Of a stretch of 22,926 nt of DNA, positions 1-7,463 are shown one piece after another. Position 1 is the stretch's first letter, and each line of letters opens with the position of its first letter. Source of the DNA: an uncultured Veillonella sp. (GTDB lineage: Bacteria; Bacillota; Negativicutes; Veillonellales; Veillonellaceae); contig URZS01000002.1 of the NCBI GenBank assembly GCA_900552445.1, forward strand, positions 1 through 22,926, read 5' to 3'. The position numbers and the translations under genes were made by a program. The notes under the pieces were generated by a model that saw only the letters and a list, made by a program, of their open reading frames with translations, ran no database searches and was not told the origin of the DNA.

Positions 1-15
1 TTGCTATATATAGAT

Positions 16-34
16 TTTGAAAAAAATTTTCAAA
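16..34 (-). terminator. AT-rich inverted repeat after speD, possible weak terminator
   Basis: Arms TTTGAAAA and TTTTCAAA flank a three-base spacer just beyond the speD stop. On the minus strand the hairpin would be A/T-only apart from one G-C pair and lacks a GC-rich stem, so it is at best a weak terminator. The left window edge hides what follows. Confidence 0.25.
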
Positions 35-41
35 TATAATA

Positions 42-824
42 TTAAGCTTTCACAGATGGCAAATTACGACCATAGAATATTTCCATCATTTCTTGTTTTA
101 ATTGCTGTTTAATTTGCTTGATTTCACGTTCGCTCAATTCAGCTTCAGTAATACCGAAGAGATAATTATCCAAATCAAACTCTTTTAACATCATTTTTGT
201 GTGGAAAATATTTTCTTGGTATACGTTCACATCGATCATGTTGTACATGTTGCGAGTTTTCGCATTAATGTAGTTTTGGATGGAGTTGATGCGATGATCG
301 ATATAGATTTTCTTACCAGATACATCACGTGTAAAGCCGCGTACATGGTAGTCCAATGTGAGGATATCGGAGTCAAAGCTTTGAATCAAATAATTAAGCG
401 CTTTAAGAGGAGAAATTTGACCGCATGTAGACACTTCAATATCGGCACGGAACGTACTAATCCCTTTATGCGGATGACTTTCAGGGTAAGTATGAACAGT
501 AAGGTGAGATTTATCAAGATGCATGACTACATCTTCCTTTTCAATTTCCTCTTCAGAAATCAAAATCGTAACAGACGCACCTTGAGGGTCATAGTCTTGT
601 TTCGCTACGTTAAGGATGTTAGCACCGATAATACGGCTTACTTCCGTCAAAATAGCTGTTAAACGATCTGCATTGTATACTTCATCAATGTACTGAATGT
701 ATTGTTTTTTCTCTTCTTCCGTGCGAGTATAACAAATATCATAAATATTAAAACTCAATGTCTTTGTGAGATTATTAAAACCGTATAATTTCATTTTAGG
801 CTTTACTTTAACTGGTGTATCCAT
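42..824 (-). CDS. speD: S-adenosylmethionine decarboxylase proenzyme (E. coli-type)
   Basis: Decarboxylates S-adenosylmethionine to supply the aminopropyl donor for spermidine synthesis in the cytoplasm. The 260-residue protein is close in length and sequence to the long E. coli-type SpeD. Near the N-terminus it has GFNNLTK and YDICY. The self-cleavage motif LDKSH is at residues 103-107, so Lys105-Ser106 is the predicted processing site, with Ser106 becoming the pyruvoyl group. [19 protein letters not shown] (Cys134, the likely proton-donor cysteine) and NIFHTKM follow. This is a known family; the class assignment rests on these motifs. The chosen ATG has a purine-rich GGAAAGGG about 12 bases upstream, slightly far; Met11 is an alternative start that aligns with the E. 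coli start but has a poorer ribosome site. No speE is visible inside the window. It lies 77 bp downstream of the YfcE-like gene. Confidence 0.95.
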   Translation of the reverse strand: MDTPVKVKPKMKLYGFNNLTKTLSFNIYDICYTRTEEEKKQYIQYIDEVYNADRLTAILTEVSRIIGANILNVAKQDYDPQGASVTILISEEEIEKEDVVMHLDKSHLTVHTYPESHPHKGISTFRADIEVSTCGQISPLKALNYLIQSFDSDILTLDYHVRGFTRDVSGKKIYIDHRINSIQNYINAKTRNMYNMIDVNVYQENIFHTKMMLKEFDLDNYLFGITEAELSEREIKQIKQQLKQEMMEIFYGRNLPSVKA

Positions 825-867
825 GATATGTCATAACCCTTTCCATGCATAGACTTACTATTCCTTT

Positions 868-893
868 TGAAAGTTTCGCAAACGAAGCTTTCA
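868..893 (-). promoter_or_regulatory. Hairpin in the speD leader
   Basis: Arms TGAAAG and CTTTCA enclose a second pair, TTCG and CGAA, separated by one mismatched position and closed by a four-base loop. It sits about 44 bp upstream of the speD start, between the YfcE-like stop and speD. There is no T-run on either side, so it is not a standard terminator. It may be a leader structure or a processing site; the role is unknown. Confidence 0.35.
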
Positions 894-901
894 CCATATA
901 A

Positions 902-1399
902 CTAAACAAGATCTTGTTTATACACAAACTCTACATCAAACTGCCTATTATCGTAGGTAACGATAGCAAAGGTGCCACCAGAGCGGTCTCGAGGCAAGGA
1001 AATACTGCCAGGATTGACGAACACCGCATCACCAGAACGAACCTCACCATGATGATGGCTATGACCGGCCACGATAAGACGCGCCCCCATTGAGGTTCCT
1101 AAATGAGTCAGTTCTTGTATTCGATTATAATATGATACCTTATCTCCATGAGTCATGTAAATATATGTATCCTCTAGGGGAATCAACTGTTCTCGAGGCT
1201 CAAGTGGTTGTACACGGTCATTATTGCCGCGCACAGCGTAAACAGGCACATTCGTATGCTCCTGCATATAGCGCGCATCATCGCCCATGTCACCAGCGTG
1301 AAGCCACATGTCGATATCTTGGTTGGCCGTAGCCTCCAAGACGAGATCAATATCCTCTAGATACCCATGGGTATCACTCAAAATACCAATTCGTTTCAT
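902..1399 (-). CDS. YfcE/MJ0936-family metallophosphodiesterase
   Basis: Predicted cytoplasmic calcineurin-like phosphoesterase of the small YfcE type (165 residues, normal family length). The full metal-binding motif series is present: DTH (Asp9, His11), HAGD (Asp37), GNND (Asn60), THGD (His84) and GHSHHH (His113, His115), followed by the family hallmark NPGSISLPR. Family members hydrolyse phosphodiesters such as bis-pNPP in vitro; the physiological substrate is generally unknown, so none is assigned. It follows rdgB by 66 bp, with a possible promoter and a striking palindrome in the gap, so it may be transcribed independently of rph-rdgB. The ribosome site is weak (AGAG about 10 bases upstream). 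Confidence 0.9.
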   Translation of the reverse strand: MKRIGILSDTHGYLEDIDLVLEATANQDIDMWLHAGDMGDDARYMQEHTNVPVYAVRGNNDRVQPLEPREQLIPLEDTYIYMTHGDKVSYYNRIQELTHLGTSMGARLIVAGHSHHHGEVRSGDAVFVNPGSISLPRDRSGGTFAIVTYDNRQFDVEFVYKQDLV

Positions 1400-1419
1400 T
1401 TTATAAATTCTCTAACACT

Positions 1420-1459
1420 ATTATATTACATATTTATATGAACTATATCATATAGTTCA
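1420..1459 (-). promoter_or_regulatory. Putative -10 box with perfect palindrome over the -35 region
   Basis: On the minus strand a consensus TATAAT lies at 1420-1425, about 20 bp upstream of the YfcE-like start. Positions 1439-1459 form a perfect palindrome of two 10-bp arms (TGAACTATAT and its complement) around a single central base. This covers the place where a -35 hexamer should be, and no good -35 is present. The central spacer of one base argues for protein binding rather than an RNA hairpin, since a stable loop would need to melt the inner pairs. Candidate operator; no regulator is identified. Confidence 0.45.
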
Positions 1460-1465
1460 AAAATA

Positions 1466-2041
1466 TCAAAGTTTACTAATTAATTCACGTAATGCGTGAC
1501 CACGATGACTTATGGTTTCCTTCTCTTCGATGGTAAGCTCTGCCATTGTTTTCTTGAACTCAGGCACATGGAAATACGGATCATAGCCAAAGCCATTATC
1601 ACCTTTTGGCTCGTCTTGAACGAGTCCATCGCAATAGCCTTCAGCTGTCACTTCACGGCCATCAGGATATACAAGTGCTAAGGCACATACGTAATGAGCT
1701 GTGCGGTCAGCTTTTCCTTGTAACTCGCTAATGAGCTTTTCGTTGTTAGCGTTATCATCTCCATGATGGCCGGCATAACGAGCAGAATATACACCTGGAG
1801 CACCATCAAGAGCATCTACAGTGATGCCAGAGTCGTCCGCCAGGCATGGACGATTTGTAGCCTTCGCGTAGTAGCGAGCCTTTAAAAGGGCGTTCTCCAT
1901 AAAGGTTGTCCCTGTTTCCTCAGGTTCCTCAATGGTAATGACATCTTTTACCGGTACACAGTCGATAGATAAATGGGAAAAAGCCTCGGAAAATTCACGA
2001 ATTTTTCCTTTATTGCCTGTAGCCAATACGATTTGTTCCAC
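1466..2041 (-). CDS. rdgB: Non-canonical purine NTP pyrophosphatase (Ham1/RdgB)
   Basis: House-cleaning enzyme that hydrolyses XTP, ITP and dITP to the monophosphate plus pyrophosphate, keeping deaminated purines out of nucleic acids. At 191 residues it is standard length. Visible motifs are the nucleotide-binding VLATGNKGK at residues 5-13, the acidic LADDSGITVDAL with the catalytic Asp69/Asp70, APGVYSARYAG, and GFGYDPYF toward the C-terminus, then ISHRG near the end. The start is GTG, one base after the rph stop codon, and its Shine-Dalgarno GGAGG is embedded in the last codons of rph. This fixes the start and implies translational coupling. The rph-rdgB pair is a common bacterial neighbourhood. 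Confidence 0.95.
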   Translation of the reverse strand: MEQIVLATGNKGKIREFSEAFSHLSIDCVPVKDVITIEEPEETGTTFMENALLKARYYAKATNRPCLADDSGITVDALDGAPGVYSARYAGHHGDDNANNEKLISELQGKADRTAHYVCALALVYPDGREVTAEGYCDGLVQDEPKGDNGFGYDPYFHVPEFKKTMAELTIEEKETISHRGHALRELISKL

Positions 2042-2042
2042 C

Positions 2043-2798
2043 TTACACCTCCGGAGCAGAAGGATATACCTTACCTACTTTATCTGCTATCGCGCCAAGT
2101 GCTTCACGTTGTTTCGCCATGAGCTCATCTGTAGCTGCTTCAGCCAAATCAAGTAATATATTAAGCTCATCACGGTTGAAAGTACCATGTTCACCTGTAC
2201 CTTGTACTTCCACCATATTACCTGAGCCTGTGCGTACTACATTCATGTCAACGATAGCAGCACTATCCTCTTCGTAGCAAAGATCCGTAATAGGACCGTC
2301 TGGACCAATACCTACGGAAATAGCTGCGCAGAAGTCAGTAATCGGGAATTTACCGGCTCCACCAAAGGTGAAATCCACCGCATCAACGAGGGCTACAAAG
2401 GCACCTGTAATAGATGCTGTACGCGTGCCGCCATCGGCTTGAATTACATCGCAATCGATCGTAATAGAACGTTCACCTAATGCTTCAAGGTCTACAACAG
2501 CCCGTAATGCACGACCGATAAGGCGTTGAATTTCTACGGTACGGCCTGTTTGTTTACCCTTTGCAGCCTCACGGCTTACACGAGTTTGCGTAGAGCGTGG
2601 CAACAAGGAGTATTCCGCAGTTACCCACCCTTGTCCAGAACCTTTGAGCCAGCGCGGCACAGAATCCTCAACAGTAGCCGTACAGATAACCTTAGTCTTG
2701 CCGCACTCAATAAGTACAGAACCTTCTGCATACTCTGTAAAATTCCGTGTTATTTTAATAGGTCTCAATTGACCTGCTGTTCTATTATCGCTGCGCAT
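2043..2798 (-). CDS. rph: Ribonuclease PH
   Basis: Phosphate-dependent 3'-5' exoribonuclease that trims the 3' ends of tRNA precursors and other RNAs. The 251-residue length is typical. Hallmarks are an N-terminal RSDNR.AGQLRPI segment, [41 protein letters not shown], the arginine-rich [20 protein letters not shown] and the catalytic-region [19 protein letters not shown]. The start ATG has GAGG five bases upstream. A predicted extended -10 promoter and a strong GC-rich hairpin lie just upstream, so the gene probably begins an rph-rdgB transcript. The tRNA-processing role is not specifically tied to the tRNA gene found elsewhere in the window. Confidence 0.96.
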   Translation of the reverse strand: MRSDNRTAGQLRPIKITRNFTEYAEGSVLIECGKTKVICTATVEDSVPRWLKGSGQGWVTAEYSLLPRSTQTRVSREAAKGKQTGRTVEIQRLIGRALRAVVDLEALGERSITIDCDVIQADGGTRTASITGAFVALVDAVDFTFGGAGKFPITDFCAAISVGIGPDGPITDLCYEEDSAAIVDMNVVRTGSGNMVEVQGTGEHGTFNRDELNILLDLAEAATDELMAKQREALGAIADKVGKVYPSAPEV

Positions 2799-2830
2799 AG
2801 GAACCTCACCATTCTAAAACTAAACATTAG

Positions 2831-2855
2831 AACGCCCCTTACACAAAGGGGCGTT
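2831..2855 (-). terminator. Ten-pair GC-rich hairpin between the HDAC-like gene and rph
   Basis: AACGCCCCTT and AAGGGGCGTT form a perfect 10-bp stem with a five-base loop. On the minus strand it is followed only by an interrupted T-rich stretch, so it is an imperfect intrinsic terminator for the hyuA-HDAC transcript. It also lies just downstream of a predicted rph promoter, so it could be the 5' structure of the rph mRNA. Both roles are compatible with the sequence. Confidence 0.55.
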
Positions 2856-2864
2856 ATTTCTTCT

Positions 2865-2873
2865 ATTATATCA
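2865..2873 (-). promoter_or_regulatory. Predicted extended -10 promoter of rph
   Basis: The minus strand reads TGATATAAT, a consensus extended -10 (TGnTATAAT), about 67 bp upstream of the rph start. No convincing -35 hexamer is seen, as is usual for extended -10 promoters. The surrounding 13-mer ATTGTGATATAAT recurs exactly at the predicted promoter of the class IV aminotransferase. Predicted initiation would fall just before the hairpin at 2831-2855. Confidence 0.5.
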
Positions 2874-2963
2874 CAATGTATCTATTATTTAGCACTATGA
2901 ATCAGAATATAATTTATACGCTAATACCATAAGACCTTTTATAGTTATACTGATGAACATTAC

Positions 2964-3025
2964 CACTATAGTTCATATTAGCCATCACCGAGAACACTAT
3001 ACTTCATATTGACCCTCACCGAGAG
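2964..3025. repeat. Two imperfect 31-bp tandem copies spanning the HDAC-like gene stop
   Basis: Copies at 2964-2994 and 2995-3025 match at about 26 of 31 positions. The right copy encodes the last residues and stop of the HDAC-like protein; the left copy lies just beyond the stop. This looks like a tandem duplication of the gene's 3' tip that has since diverged. Confidence 0.7.
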
Positions 3026-4334
3026 GATCTACTACAACATAACGACTTGCCCCACCCTCTGCTTTAGCTCGTTTAGCCTCTGCAATCGCATCTTGCCGAG
3101 TCAAGTCGTCCGCTTGCCAAGGAATGAACATGGCATATACACTTTGCGGTCCATAAGGTCCATATTGACCTCTTGAAAGCACGCTATGCCAGCCTACCTT
3201 ATCTTCGTACATACGCACCTTTTCAAGGCGCTCCTCTTGTACTCCCGTTTCATCATAGTACACATTGTACCGGTTCGACCATATATCACCTATACCCATG
3301 CGTTCCTCTTCAGCCAGCTTATGACGATTAGCCCATTGTACCTTCCATTTAGCAATGAGGTCATCTATATAGACAGTTACATTTTGACTTTGCTTGTATT
3401 TAACAGGATCAAAGGCAGGTTCTACGACCTTGCTGTAATCAAGGCCTGCCATAGATAAAATGATACCTGTATTTACATAAGGCAACGCTTCCTGTACGGA
3501 GTAACCGCCTTCTAAGACAGCTATATCTGCTTGCAATAAATCTACAAGCTCAGCATAGCCTTTTGCGGTAACTTGCATATTCGCCAAAGGATCGCTAAAG
3601 TGATTATCTTGTCCTGCTGAATTGATCACAATGTCTGGATTAAACTCTTCTAAGATAGGCAACACCAACTCACGCATAACCTTCATCAACCCTTCGTCAC
3701 CAGTGCCAGGTGGCAATGGAATATCTATATTACCACCGATAGCTTGAGGTCCACCAAACTCATCCATAAAGCCAGTGCCTGGATATAGCGTGCGCCCATC
3801 TTGATGAAAGCTAATGTATAGAGTATCAGGATCATGGTAGAAAACATCTTGAGAGCCATCCCCATGGTGTACATCTGTATCCACCACAGCAACCCGTTTT
3901 ATACCATATTTTTGGCGCATATGTTGAATCATAACTGCTTCAATATTTATGGTACAGAAACCACGAATACCATGAACCATAGCCATCGCATGATGTCCTG
4001 GAGGTCTAACGAGGGCAAAGGCACGGTCTACCTCTCCCCGCATAACCGCATCAGCAGCCGCAATAGCGCCTCCTGCAGATACACGATGTGCTTCCGTTAC
4101 CCAGGATTCTAAGTCAGGCGCACCTACATGAACACGCTCTATCGTATCCCAATCAGCTACGATAGGATTATATTCCCTAATATTGGGTATATCTAATAGA
4201 CCTTCCTCTACGATTTGATCGCGCGTATATAATAATCGTTCTTGTCGTTCCGGATGTGTTTCAGAAATTTTCCAGTCAAAAGCAGGGAAAAACACTAGAC
4301 CTAAACTATGTTTTGATAACCCCTTATTCCACAT
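2997..4334 (-). CDS. Histone-deacetylase-fold Zn amidohydrolase
   Basis: Member of the HDAC/acetylpolyamine amidohydrolase superfamily: a cytoplasmic zinc hydrolase that removes acyl groups from amides. The active-site set is complete: HPER near residue 27, the His pair in RPPGHHAM (His114, His115), zinc ligands in DTDVHHGDG (Asp154, His156), the third ligand in SAGQDNHFSDPL (Asp243) and the transition-state Tyr in EGGYS (Tyr278). The 445-residue protein has a C-terminal extension of about 140 residues beyond the core fold. Bacterial relatives deacylate polyamines, acetoin-related or unknown small amides; the substrate here cannot be read from sequence. The ATG overlaps the end of the HyuA-type gene by 11 bp and has GGGGGTG seven bases upstream, so the two genes are translationally coupled and probably act in one pathway. 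speD lies about 2 kb away, which makes acetylpolyamine a possible but unproven substrate. Confidence 0.88.
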   Translation of the reverse strand: MWNKGLSKHSLGLVFFPAFDWKISETHPERQERLLYTRDQIVEEGLLDIPNIREYNPIVADWDTIERVHVGAPDLESWVTEAHRVSAGGAIAAADAVMRGEVDRAFALVRPPGHHAMAMVHGIRGFCTINIEAVMIQHMRQKYGIKRVAVVDTDVHHGDGSQDVFYHDPDTLYISFHQDGRTLYPGTGFMDEFGGPQAIGGNIDIPLPPGTGDEGLMKVMRELVLPILEEFNPDIVINSAGQDNHFSDPLANMQVTAKGYAELVDLLQADIAVLEGGYSVQEALPYVNTGIILSMAGLDYSKVVEPAFDPVKYKQSQNVTVYIDDLIAKWKVQWANRHKLAEEERMGIGDIWSNRYNVYYDETGVQEERLEKVRMYEDKVGWHSVLSRGQYGPYGPQSVYAMFIPWQADDLTRQDAIAEAKRAKAEGGASRYVVVDPLGEGQYEV

Positions 4335-6102
4335 AGTGTTTCACCCCCGCTTCTAGTTGTACTTTCACGGTAATTAGACGTTCCATAGATTGCCAGCCCT
4401 CTACAACAGGGAAATCTTCAATGCTAATAACCTCGACCTCTTGTGTTTTATCTAGGCCCAAGCGCAATGCTTCTTCTATAAGTGCCTCTTTGGCGCGCTC
4501 TACTACTTGTTCAGCACGTTTTAAGGTACAGGTTTGCTGCTTAATACCTAACTCAGGAATAACAAGCAAGCGACGTTTTGTATCTACATGAACGGTAAGT
4601 TCAATAGTAGATAGGGCTAATGCTGCACCTATAGCATTTGCTACAGCTGCATTTTCTGGAATGGTAACAGGTAAGTTTAAAAACTCGCCTATACTTGGCC
4701 CTAAGCTAGATGCTGTACCGCCCACTACAACGATTTGAGCAGCCGCAAAGACATCGGGATTTACAATATCCGCTACTACATATACAGGTCGTTTATTTTC
4801 TGCCTGTACTACCTCATCGATGCCATGTTGAATTGTTTCTAATGCCTTTTCAACAATACGCTGTGCTACATCTAGAACTGACATATTATGAATACATTGC
4901 TTTTCATAATTGTGGTCCTCGAATGTATTTTCACTATAGTCCTCGAATGTATTTCCACTATAGTTTCCGAATGTATTTTCCCGTTCGCCGTGTTTCCCAT
5001 TAGCCTGTAACACATGGGCTAACCGTTGTAAGGATTGTGTAGCAAGTTTAGTATCACCATAGCTTGCGTATCCTAAGACGATGAGAGCATCCCCCAAGGT
5101 AGGTTCATTGCCACCTAAAGCCGCTGATGGACCTACACGTTCAGGTCCTACCGTGATTTCACCATCTACTATGCGGACTACCGACTCACCACCGATACCG
5201 ACGGAGGTAACTGCAAAGGATCGCACCGCACTTGGATATTCACGAATAGATACGCCATTCTTCGTTATTAATGGTTTCCCCTGTTTCCAAAGGGAAATAT
5301 CTGTGGTAGTTCCTCCTATATCTAGCGCTACTGTATGGGCATTACCTATAGCACCAAGAGCAGATAAACCAAGTACAGTTGCAGCAGGGCCCGTAAAAGC
5401 AGTCTCTACAGGTCGACTTACCATATGCTCCATAGGAAGAGAGCCTCCATCGGCCTTTAATATATGAAGCGGAGCCTTAATATTTCGTGCGCTCAGCGCA
5501 TCTTCCACATTTTTCTTAAACACTGTAAATACTGGCGTTACAGCGCTATTAAAGTAAGCACTAATAGTACGGCGCGGAAAGTTCAAGGAACCACTTAATA
5601 AACTGCCATTAGATATGGTATTATACCTTTTTTGTAATGCTTCTGTTATAGATAATTCCTCTTGAGGATTACGAACACCAAATTTAGCGGATACAGCGGC
5701 CAAATCTGTACCACTTCGTTCTTGTACCATACGAGCTATATCACGTACCCCATCAGTAGAGGTACGCTCTACCACGATACCTCTGTGATCTGTATAGCCC
5801 TGAAGATATATAGGACTCACAGGGAATATGTCGTCTACATTACGACCAGGCCCAGGCACTACATAAAGGTCTACGACTTGCTCCTTCTCTTCTACGATGG
5901 TATTTGTCACAACAGTAGTAGATAAAGTAACTTGTTCAATATTCGATGTATCACAACTAGCTAGGACTGCATCTAAGGCCTCACCTATGCCTTGCATTAG
6001 ATTATCCTTTGTAGTTCGCCTTTTGGCAGATGATACTACGCGATGACCTTCGATAATAACGGCATCCGTAAAAGTACCACCTACGTCTAAACCTAATAAC
6101 AT
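4324..6102 (-). CDS. Hydantoinase/oxoprolinase A-type (HyuA-like) protein
   Basis: ASKHA-fold ATP-dependent hydrolase family that opens hydantoin or 5-oxoproline-like rings (N-methylhydantoinase A, 5-oxoprolinase, acetone carboxylase relatives). The N-terminal domain opens with GLDVGGTFTDA (residues 4-14), and a second phosphate-binding segment, ALDIGGTTTDISLW, lies at 259-272 after FTGPAATVLG. The protein is 592 residues, the short stand-alone form; no HyuB subunit is next to it. Residues about 371-402 are an unusual Asn/Thr/Phe/Glu-rich insert made of an 8-residue repeat (see the DNA repeat inside the gene). The start ATG has a strong AGGAGG six bases upstream. It overlaps the downstream HDAC-fold gene by 11 bp. 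Substrate unknown; partnership with an amidohydrolase suggests breakdown of a cyclic or acylated amide. Confidence 0.85.
   Translation of the reverse strand: MLLGLDVGGTFTDAVIIEGHRVVSSAKRRTTKDNLMQGIGEALDAVLASCDTSNIEQVTLSTTVVTNTIVEEKEQVVDLYVVPGPGRNVDDIFPVSPIYLQGYTDHRGIVVERTSTDGVRDIARMVQERSGTDLAAVSAKFGVRNPQEELSITEALQKRYNTISNGSLLSGSLNFPRRTISAYFNSAVTPVFTVFKKNVEDALSARNIKAPLHILKADGGSLPMEHMVSRPVETAFTGPAATVLGLSALGAIGNAHTVALDIGGTTTDISLWKQGKPLITKNGVSIREYPSAVRSFAVTSVGIGGESVVRIVDGEITVGPERVGPSAALGGNEPTLGDALIVLGYASYGDTKLATQSLQRLAHVLQANGKHGERENTFGNYSGNTFEDYSENTFEDHNYEKQCIHNMSVLDVAQRIVEKALETIQHGIDEVVQAENKRPVYVVADIVNPDVFAAAQIVVVGGTASSLGPSIGEFLNLPVTIPENAAVANAIGAALALSTIELTVHVDTKRRLLVIPELGIKQQTCTLKRAEQVVERAKEALIEEALRLGLDKTQEVEVISIEDFPVVEGWQSMERLITVKVQLEAGVKHYVE
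4916..4987. repeat. Three 24-bp tandem repeats inside the HyuA-like gene
   Basis: Units at 4916-4939, 4940-4963 and 4964-4987. Units one and two differ at one base; unit three is more diverged (about 17 of 24 positions match unit one) but keeps the core CGAATGTATTTT. The unit is a multiple of three, so it encodes an 8-residue repeat (variants of ENTFEDYS) and copy-number change would not disrupt the frame. Confidence 0.85.
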
Positions 6103-6204
6103 ATAACCTCCTAATTAGTATTTACAGAGTCTCATACAAACTCAATTATTGAATTAAAGGTGCCCAATCAATTTAGCATATAAATACCATTTATCTTCGC
6201 ATAT

Positions 6205-6245
6205 AAAAAAGGCTGTACCCATCTCTATGTGATGAGTACAGCCTT
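6205..6245 (-). terminator. Intrinsic terminator of the murI-CofE-like operon
   Basis: On the minus strand, AAGGCTGTAC pairs with GTACAGCCTT and is followed directly by six T residues (6205-6210 on the plus strand). It begins four bases beyond the stop codon of the CofE-like gene and is the clearest rho-independent terminator in this part of the window. Confidence 0.88.
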
Positions 6246-6248
6246 CTG

Positions 6249-6899
6249 TTATTTACCAGATACAGATGCGTAATTTTTGATGATAACAATTGGAGTCATT
6301 TGGCTATCATTACCAAATGGATTATCGATCAACAATTGTGCAATTTTCTTAGCATCAATGCCACGGCTTGTACCTAAGATAGCAGACCGTTTTAAATCAT
6401 TAACGTCAGCTACTACAGCGCCATAGCAACCTGTGCGAGATACGATTTTCTCAGCTACTTTATCAGGGTTTTTAGGGCCATGTACGATATGTTTATCGAA
6501 TGGAGGCATAGTGCCTGTTACATCGTCAGCCAAAGATGCTGCACGAGCAATAGCATAGAACACGCCTGGTTTACGGAAAATCTTAGCAATGGCACCTAAA
6601 ATAAATGCGCCTAACACCTTCCATTTACCATCTACATCCATAGCCGCTTGCATACCGTAAATAGATGCCATAGAGCCATCTGGATGGATAAAACGATTAA
6701 TTAAACGAGCTTGCCAGCATACGTCTAATTCTTCTGGACGAGTGAAGTTGCCTTGTGTAATAGCCACTACAGATTCAGCTACACATACAATATCTTCTGG
6801 TCCAATATTATGACCACCATATTCAACGATAGCATCTACGATGTCATCATTATCTGTAAGAATACGTGTTGGTACACATACTAACTCTAATTCTGCCAT
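6249..6899 (-). CDS. CofE-like protein (F420-0:gamma-glutamyl ligase fold)
   Basis: Resembles the domain of coenzyme F420-0:L-glutamate ligase (CofE/FbiB), a GTP-dependent enzyme that adds gamma-linked glutamates. The 216-residue protein carries the recognisable opening VPTRILTDNDDIVDAIV, EDIVCVAESVVAITQG, a central segment around TGTMPPFDKHIVHGP, and a C-terminal GTSRGID and DNPFGNDSQMTPIVII. Many Firmicutes and Negativicutes that are not known to make F420 carry this stand-alone protein, and its role there is unestablished. It is the last gene of the thioesterase-murI operon, 12 bp after the anchored protein, with GGAGG nine bases before the ATG. The link with glutamate racemase suggests gamma-glutamyl chemistry (inference). 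No other F420 gene is visible. Confidence 0.78.
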   Translation of the reverse strand: MAELELVCVPTRILTDNDDIVDAIVEYGGHNIGPEDIVCVAESVVAITQGNFTRPEELDVCWQARLINRFIHPDGSMASIYGMQAAMDVDGKWKVLGAFILGAIAKIFRKPGVFYAIARAASLADDVTGTMPPFDKHIVHGPKNPDKVAEKIVSRTGCYGAVVADVNDLKRSAILGTSRGIDAKKIAQLLIDNPFGNDSQMTPIVIIKNYASVSGK

Positions 6900-6911
6900 T
6901 GAAATGCCTCC

Positions 6912-7451
6912 TTATTGGCCTAATGCGGCCTCTACTTCTTCTGGGGTCAAACGAATACGTTCTTTATCAATGTGGTAATCTTCACGACCAACCACTTGGT
7001 AGTAAATGTCAATATTCATATAAGGGAAGCCCTTAATATCTTCTCGAATATTGCCACTTTTACCTATTAACGTAACATATACACGGATAGTGCCACCTTT
7101 ACGTGGTTTGATGATAACAGCTTCAAAATAGCCATCGTGACGTGGACGGTTGATATCCATAGCCCATGCGTCTACTTTCACAGAATCAAATTGTTCCTCA
7201 GGCAATAATGGACGTGGGAATAAGTCCATAATCGTACCATTTTGACGACCTTTATTTACGAAAGGAACGTCACAGAACAATGTAATAGATTCAAAGTTTC
7301 GATCGGATACTTGGAAATTAGTTGCTCGTTTTGGCAACAAAATAACCTTTTCATCACCTTGTTTCAATGCGAACAAACGGAATAATAAATACAGTACTGC
7401 AATAGCCACAATGATGGATACTACTACAGTTAGGATGTTATAAAACCACAT
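6912..7451 (-). CDS. Membrane-anchored protein of unknown function
   Basis: Not recognised. The 179-residue protein begins with one hydrophobic helix (about residues 5-27, rich in Ile/Val/Leu) followed by a positively charged turn, so it is probably an N-terminally anchored membrane protein. The remainder alternates short hydrophobic and polar stretches typical of a beta-rich domain and has no cysteine cluster or catalytic signature. It ends with an acidic/amphipathic tail (RIRLTPEEVEAAL). Both flanks are tight (12 bp to murI and 12 bp to the CofE-like gene) and it has GGAG seven bases before the ATG, so it is an integral part of the operon. A partner or anchor for the neighbouring enzymes at the membrane is possible but unproven. 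Confidence 0.75.
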   Translation of the reverse strand: MWFYNILTVVVSIIVAIAVLYLLFRLFALKQGDEKVILLPKRATNFQVSDRNFESITLFCDVPFVNKGRQNGTIMDLFPRPLLPEEQFDSVKVDAWAMDINRPRHDGYFEAVIIKPRKGGTIRVYVTLIGKSGNIREDIKGFPYMNIDIYYQVVGREDYHIDKERIRLTPEEVEAALGQ

Positions 7452-7463
7452 AGGGCATCTCCT

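Noticed and set aside
4916..4987. CRISPR-like short repeats
   Set aside because: Direct tandem 24-bp units with no spacers and in frame within a coding gene; this is a minisatellite, not a CRISPR array.
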